Assembly: GCA_949361645.1 (NCBI GenBank)
Contig: OX442430.1
Coordinates: 1,287,856-1,351,855 of the forward strand
Direction: 5' to 3'
Source of the DNA: Spongilla lacustris
Lineage: Eukaryota > Porifera > Demospongiae > Spongillida > Spongillidae
DNA: 64,000 nucleotides
Under the pieces are notes generated by a model that saw nothing but the letters and a program-made list of their open reading frames with translations, searched no databases and was not told the origin of the DNA. How positions within the stretch are numbered: position 1 is the stretch's first letter; every line of letters begins with the position of its first letter. Made by a program: the position numbers and the translations under genes. Positions 59,455-64,000 of this stretch are shown one piece after another.

Positions 59455-59835
59455 CGCAAACACCCACAAAACGGACTGCAATTTAGAAGTAACAAACTCA
59501 TTATACAGTATAAACACCCACAAAATGAATTGTATTTAAAAAGTAACAAAATCATTATAAACACCCACAAAATAACTGCAATTAAAAATACCCACAAAAT
59601 GAACTGCAATTAAAAATACCCACAAAATGAACTGCAATTAAAAATGCCCACAAAATGAACTGCAATTAAAAAGTATTAGAAACACACCCACAAAATGAAC
59701 CTCAACTAAAAAGTGTTAGAAACACCCACATATAGAACTGCAATTAAAAAGCATTAGAAACACCCACAAAATGAACTGCAATTAAAAAGTACTAGAAACA
59801 CCCACAAAATGAACTGCAATTAAAAGCTCATTATA
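59455..59835. repeat. Tandem repeat, about 29-37 bp unit
   Basis: About ten units of CACCCACAAAATGAACTGCA followed by ATTAAAAA and, in longer units, GTACTAGAAA. Confidence 0.9.
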
Positions 59836-60240
59836 AGAAAATCAATCTATCTTTCGATTCTTCTTGCCACGTGCACATTTGCCATGTGCTCAGTTTGTCA
59901 TGTTGTGAGGGTACAGAATGGAGTTGTTCAAAATTTGTTATACTCATAGGACAGAACAGTTGCGACCGCACATCCATTCATAAATATATTTTGGAACCAC
60001 TTTGCAAGTGAGGTTTTCGAATGCTTGTTGCTAATAACAAATGATTTTAAAAATGACGTTATATGTAAATGATCCTTTAAAGGGGATTAATTAGCTTGTA
60101 GAATACACACTTCATTTACAAGGAAATAGTTACATTTACCACATTATGCAATAGGGAAAGTGTGTGCAATACAGTCAACTAACACTTTCATATTTTTGTA
60201 TGCAATAGTTATCTATATGCTATCAGAAATCTGTCTGCTC
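59836..60240. other. No gene seen
   Basis: A/T-rich intron-like sequence. Confidence 0.35.
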
Positions 60241-61079
60241 ATATATATGGGAAAGTTTACGAGAAAAGGGACCTAGCGTTTATTATAAAAAAGTATAATA
60301 AAAATGCATTGCGTTTGATTTGCCATAACTTCCGAACAGTTAACGCTATCACCTTCCTATTTTCAACACTTCATACTGCACCATTTCTCTATGGTAAAAT
60401 ACATTTTGGAGTCTTGCACTTGCTCCGTGTCAGTATTGCAACGTTCGATACCCCACTGGGTTCAAACCCGCCATAACTTTCGGTAGGAGTAATCAATTCG
60501 CTTCAAATTCGGTTTGTAGGTAGAGAGGTCCTATACCTATCGATTTCTTCTGTTCGTTGATTTTTATGCCATCCATTACGGAGATACAGTTGAACAAACT
60601 ACGTGCCCATTTTCGCGCTCGATTTGCGCCAATGATTTGGGCAAATTGCGTTCCGCTCAATGTATGGGGAGGCGGGATTATAACATTGGCGCGAATCAAG
60701 CGGGAAAACGTGCACGTATAGTTTGTTCAACTGTATCTCCGTAACGGATGGCATAAAAATTAACGAACAGAACAAATCGATAGGTATAGGACCTCTCTAC
60801 CTACAAACCGAATTTGAAGCGAATTGATTACTCCTACCGAAAGTTATGGCGGGTTTGAACCCAGTGGGGTATCGAACGTTGCAATACTGACACGGAGCAA
60901 GTGCAAGACTCCAAAATGTATTTTCCCACACAGAAATGGTGCAGTATGAAGTGTTGAAAATAGGACGTTGATAGCGTTAACTGTTCGGAAGTTATAGCAA
61001 ATCAAACGTAATGCATTTTTATTATACTTTTTTATAATAAACGCTAGGTCCCTTTTCTCGTAAACATTCCCATATATAT
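60241..61079. mobile_element. Foldback element, about 840 bp, near-identical arms
   Basis: Arms of about 390 bases run from ATATATGGGAAAGTTTACGA at the left to its inverse at the right, around a centre near 60660. I saw only scattered single-base differences. No coding; arms contain CCATAACTTCCGAACAGTTA and CGGAGATACAGTTGAAC phrases. Flanked by AT-rich sequence (ATATAT), so a TA-type duplication is possible. Confidence 0.9.
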
Positions 61080-61825
61080 ATTATACATTATAATTATAAT
61101 TATTATTATATAATTATATTATAATTATAATGATTATAATTATTATATTATATATATAGGATTGGCTTCGTGGGCGTGGTTTTCGATCGAGCGTTTTAAA
61201 ACGGTAACGAAGCGTTGCCTTTACTCGCCAGCTCGCATAATTCATCACAAACATGACAGATAAGCACATATAACGTGAGCTTCGCTAAACAGTGCCGTTT
61301 ACTTCGAGTGACAAGTCGGTACCAAAATTCCGCCATTTAATTTTTGTTCATCTCCTCCTCCTCTTCCGTCTTCCGTCCATCACGTATAACTCGCGACAGG
61401 AACGTTGTACGAAGACGAGATTATAGCTTCAAAAAGAAGCATTTTATTTCCAAACGTGCCCTTTCGTACAAATAAGACCTAAAGTTGTTAGCTGGTGATG
61501 AAGTGCCGTGAAATGACCCAAGCAGGTGCAATTCATTACCTAGCAGTATGCAATATGACGTGACATACGCGTCTTAATTTACCGTTGCCAGGCTACGCAC
61601 AATTAACGTACGCAGCTGCAGACAGGTTCTAATTCAGCAAACGGCTCGTTAGCAAGGAGAACTCTGAGTTTACGATATCCGAAGAACAAAGGTAGGCCTA
61701 TCAATAAAAAGAGGCCTATATACTCAGACTACATGTACACATAAGAGGAATCTAAGCGTCCTATGCATCGCAACGAATACACTAAGCCATATACACTCCT
61801 GGCAGAGAAAAAAAGAATTAGGGGA
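61080..61825. other. AT-rich tract, then no gene seen
   Basis: 61080-61160 is ATTATAATTA-type simple sequence. The rest has no supported exon. Confidence 0.45.
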
Positions 61826-62111
61826 ACAAGTGAATCAAAACCTTCTCTATCGAGAAAGTGATTGGTGGTATGTAGTGCAAAAAGCAAGGAAACAAGGTAC
61901 AGTATGTTAAAGTGAGGTTTGGTAGGATCCTACAACTATAACAGTCCTACATTTGCAAATAGGCTTCTTCATTTGCAAATTCAGGACTGTGAGTTGTAGG
62001 ATCCTACCAAACCTAACTTGAACATACTGTACCTTGTTTCCTTGCTTTTTGCACCACCAATCCTACATACCACCAATCACTTTCTCGATAGAGAAGGTTT
62101 TGATTTACTTG
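61826..62111. mobile_element. Foldback MITE (ACAAG family), copy 3, diverged
   Basis: 286 bases. Arms start ACAAGTGAATCAAAACCTTC, with CTCTATCGAGAAAGTGATTG in the place of CTCTCTGAGAAAG. The same outer-arm/inner-arm layout and length as copies 1 and 2. A (TA)n run follows. Confidence 0.8.
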
Positions 62112-62542
62112 TATATATATATATATATATAAGGCGCTGAATTCTTTAAAACATGCTCTTTTTTTGCTTGTCTTTGGACATTTTGGTGGAATTTTATAAA
62201 TCCAGTACAAATGAAGTAGCATGCTTAGCGTTCAGTAAATGTATGGCTAATAAAGAAATTCAGTTCCTGATAGCAAACAGGTTTCCACCTTGTTTCATAT
62301 TTTCTGTTCATTATAAAACAATTCATATGTGTGTACACAACAAATAAACATAACAAAGCCCATCATATAACAAGTCAGATTAAACATAGGTCAGTTAGTG
62401 GTGGGAACAAGGCAATATATGTGATACTAGTAAGTGCTAAGGTATGCACTTTGTACCGGTATCCAGTATAGGTATAGTAATGGCTGAATATTGTCTGATG
62501 ACCAATAACAATCATTTCATTAATATCTGCATACCTTTTTAC

Positions 62543-63651
62543 TCCTTTGAACTGGGTAATGGTATCAGCGTATTCATTTGGGCACAAATGCAAAAAAGAC
62601 TTTCCTTTCTGGTTGCTAATCTCCATATTGGAACCCTCTTGGGTCATAAAACATGCCCAAATGATTCTGCTGGCTGTTTCCGCATCTGATGGAAGCTTGG
62701 ATTGAGATTGGAGTTTGTCTTTAATCTTTGAGAAATTGAATGGAACAAATGTGTCAGAAACATATATTATGTATAATGTACCTTAAGCAGCTGAGGTGTA
62801 TCATTTGATGGTGCTGCCATCTTTGGTAGCACAAAGGCATAATGTAGTGGAGTATCTCCATCCTTGTCTACAGCATTTATATCTGCACCATAGCCAACCA
62901 GCTGCTCTGCCACCACCAGGTGTCCAGCAATCAGAGCTACATGCAGAGCTGTTTGTTCACGTGCATTCTTCACATTAAGGTCACAGTGTTCCTAATGTTT
63001 GAACAGAAATGGCATATGAAATTATTATCATGCTAAAAAGTACTAGCAATTTTTGCGGGCTACAAGATTCAATTATACTTATTAATACTGTGGCACAATA
63101 AATTCCATTTTTAGTACTTTTATGCAACATCAATAGTTTATATTTTGATTCATATGATGGAGGTTTTTGTAATTTATTATAATTGAGCTTATACTATTAT
63201 GTGTTGAAAGAAACCAAAAAGTCTTATACCTATCATTCAAAATATTTCCAAAAGGCTGGTGAGGAATCTCATGTGCCGCCTGTAACCGAATATAAACTGC
63301 TTATGTGTGTGAAGTTGTAACAAGTTCACAACGTGGAATTGAAACATTCTTGATGAGAAGTTGGGTATGATGAGATTTTGAAGGCGTAAAACCAGGTAAA
63401 CCAAATGTTTGAAGATGCCCATTTATATGGCAGTACAACTTGCATGCACTATGTATTGTCTAATTCAATTCATAGTACATAGTACAAGGTCACAGTGAAT
63501 AATTATTACATTGCCACAACTCACTGAAGCAGCCAGAACATTGACAACATAGATGTTGCCATTCAGAGCAGCCAAATGCAGCATTGTATATCCATCATCT
63601 TTCTTGTTGTTGATAAATTGCGGGGTGAGTTTGATGAACATCTCAACAACA
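62543..63651 (-). CDS. Mind-bomb-like ankyrin-repeat exons
   Basis: Exons (minus): 63651-63525 (FINNKKDDGYTMLHLAALNG), 62991-62782 (NAREQTALHVALIAGHLVVA, then GADINAVDKDGDTPLHYAF) and 62725-62543 (KLPSDAETASRIIWACFMTQ, then NMEISNQKGKSFLHLCPNEY). Each is bounded by GT-AG sites and all internal joints are phase 0. The DDGYT.LHLAALN and REQTALH..LI.GH wording is close to the ankyrin block of Mind bomb-type E3 ligases, which bind partner proteins. More exons must lie to the right of 64000. No RING finger is seen downstream; instead the next exon in phase on this strand is the kinase micro-exon at 55432. It is either part of an ankyrin-kinase gene or a separate gene whose end I cannot see. Confidence 0.85.
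62992..63524. other. Ankyrin-gene intron
   Basis: A/T-rich intron between ankyrin exons; nothing else supported. Confidence 0.6.
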
Positions 63652-64000
63652 CTGCAGAAGTAATATATTTTGAAATTTATTCATATGCAATGATTATGAG
63701 TACATGTAATACGTCTAAGAATAACAGTGGAGATCTACGGTTGCTGTGGTGCAGAAGACCAGGGCCCAGGTCTCTCTTTTCAGCTTCTCTTCTCGTTTTG
63801 CCCTTGTGAGAGCTAATACAAGACCATTTCATTCTTAGTCTACACCATTAATTAATCGTGCATCTGTGAGTGAGGGCACTGGCTTCGGGTAGCAGTGTGA
63901 TGTGATGTGACTACATGTCTGTATTTATGTGCTTATCTTTCAATAATAGTCACAATAATCTTTTTTTTTTAATAATAATAAAATCAAATATATTTTAACT
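63652..64000. other. Intron or flank at the window edge
   Basis: A good acceptor (TTACTTCTGCAG) at 63652 shows this is intron of the ankyrin gene; no further exon found before the window ends. Confidence 0.5.

Overview
This window is eukaryotic, almost certainly from an invertebrate animal. Genes and transposons are split by GT-AG introns, and the transposon mix is animal-like: hAT, Ginger-type, Helitron, Ty3/Gypsy, a restriction-endonuclease non-LTR element and many foldback MITEs. The few host genes look metazoan: a mind-bomb-like ankyrin block, a TKL-type kinase and a Thr/Pro-rich secreted protein. A marine invertebrate, perhaps a demosponge, is my best guess, from gestalt only. A 200-base run of N shows this is a draft assembly.

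Layout. 1-1835 is a minus-strand Helitron 5' part broken by a small MITE. 1836-12400 is a repeat (called R here) split by a complete 10 kb hAT element (2210-12225) with an 8-bp target duplication. The hAT's BED-finger exon and catalytic exons are 7 kb apart, with Gypsy scraps and minisatellites between. 12647-13600 may hold a small membrane-protein gene. 14388-17290 is a broken Gypsy element whose gag is split by a 1045-bp transposon. 17590-20264 is a run of MITEs. 21640-28165 holds two opposed copies of R; one carries a 4937-bp Ginger-type transposon (integrase-like transposase plus OTU protease) and a 749-bp hAT MITE. 28497-37205 holds a foldback element, a 4.9 kb relative of that MITE with large tandem arrays inside, and a rearranged direct-repeat pair. 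39350-40463 is an R4/Dong-like non-LTR fragment lying in (ATT)n. 41215-47527 is MITEs and small fragments of Gypsy integrase and of a Ulp1/PHD protein.

47933-48751 is the cleanest host gene: a secreted Thr/Pro-rich repeat protein with a TATA box, followed by a decayed tandem copy (50010-50360). After the assembly gap comes a Gypsy 3' end with its LTR. 53757-63651 on the minus strand carries ankyrin exons and then, after 7.1 kb filled by nested Helitrons, foldback MITEs and an 840-bp near-perfect palindrome, a complete multi-exon kinase domain. Exon phases allow these to be one ankyrin-kinase gene.

The most interesting threads are: (1) the Ginger-OTU transposon with its empty site visible elsewhere in the window and an in-frame 27-bp minisatellite in its coding exon; (2) long poly(G) tracts next to or inside several unrelated MITEs; (3) the ankyrin-kinase gene model with an HGD catalytic loop; (4) Helitron 5' ends nested exactly at an A/T site. 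All family names come from reading translations by eye; no database search was possible.
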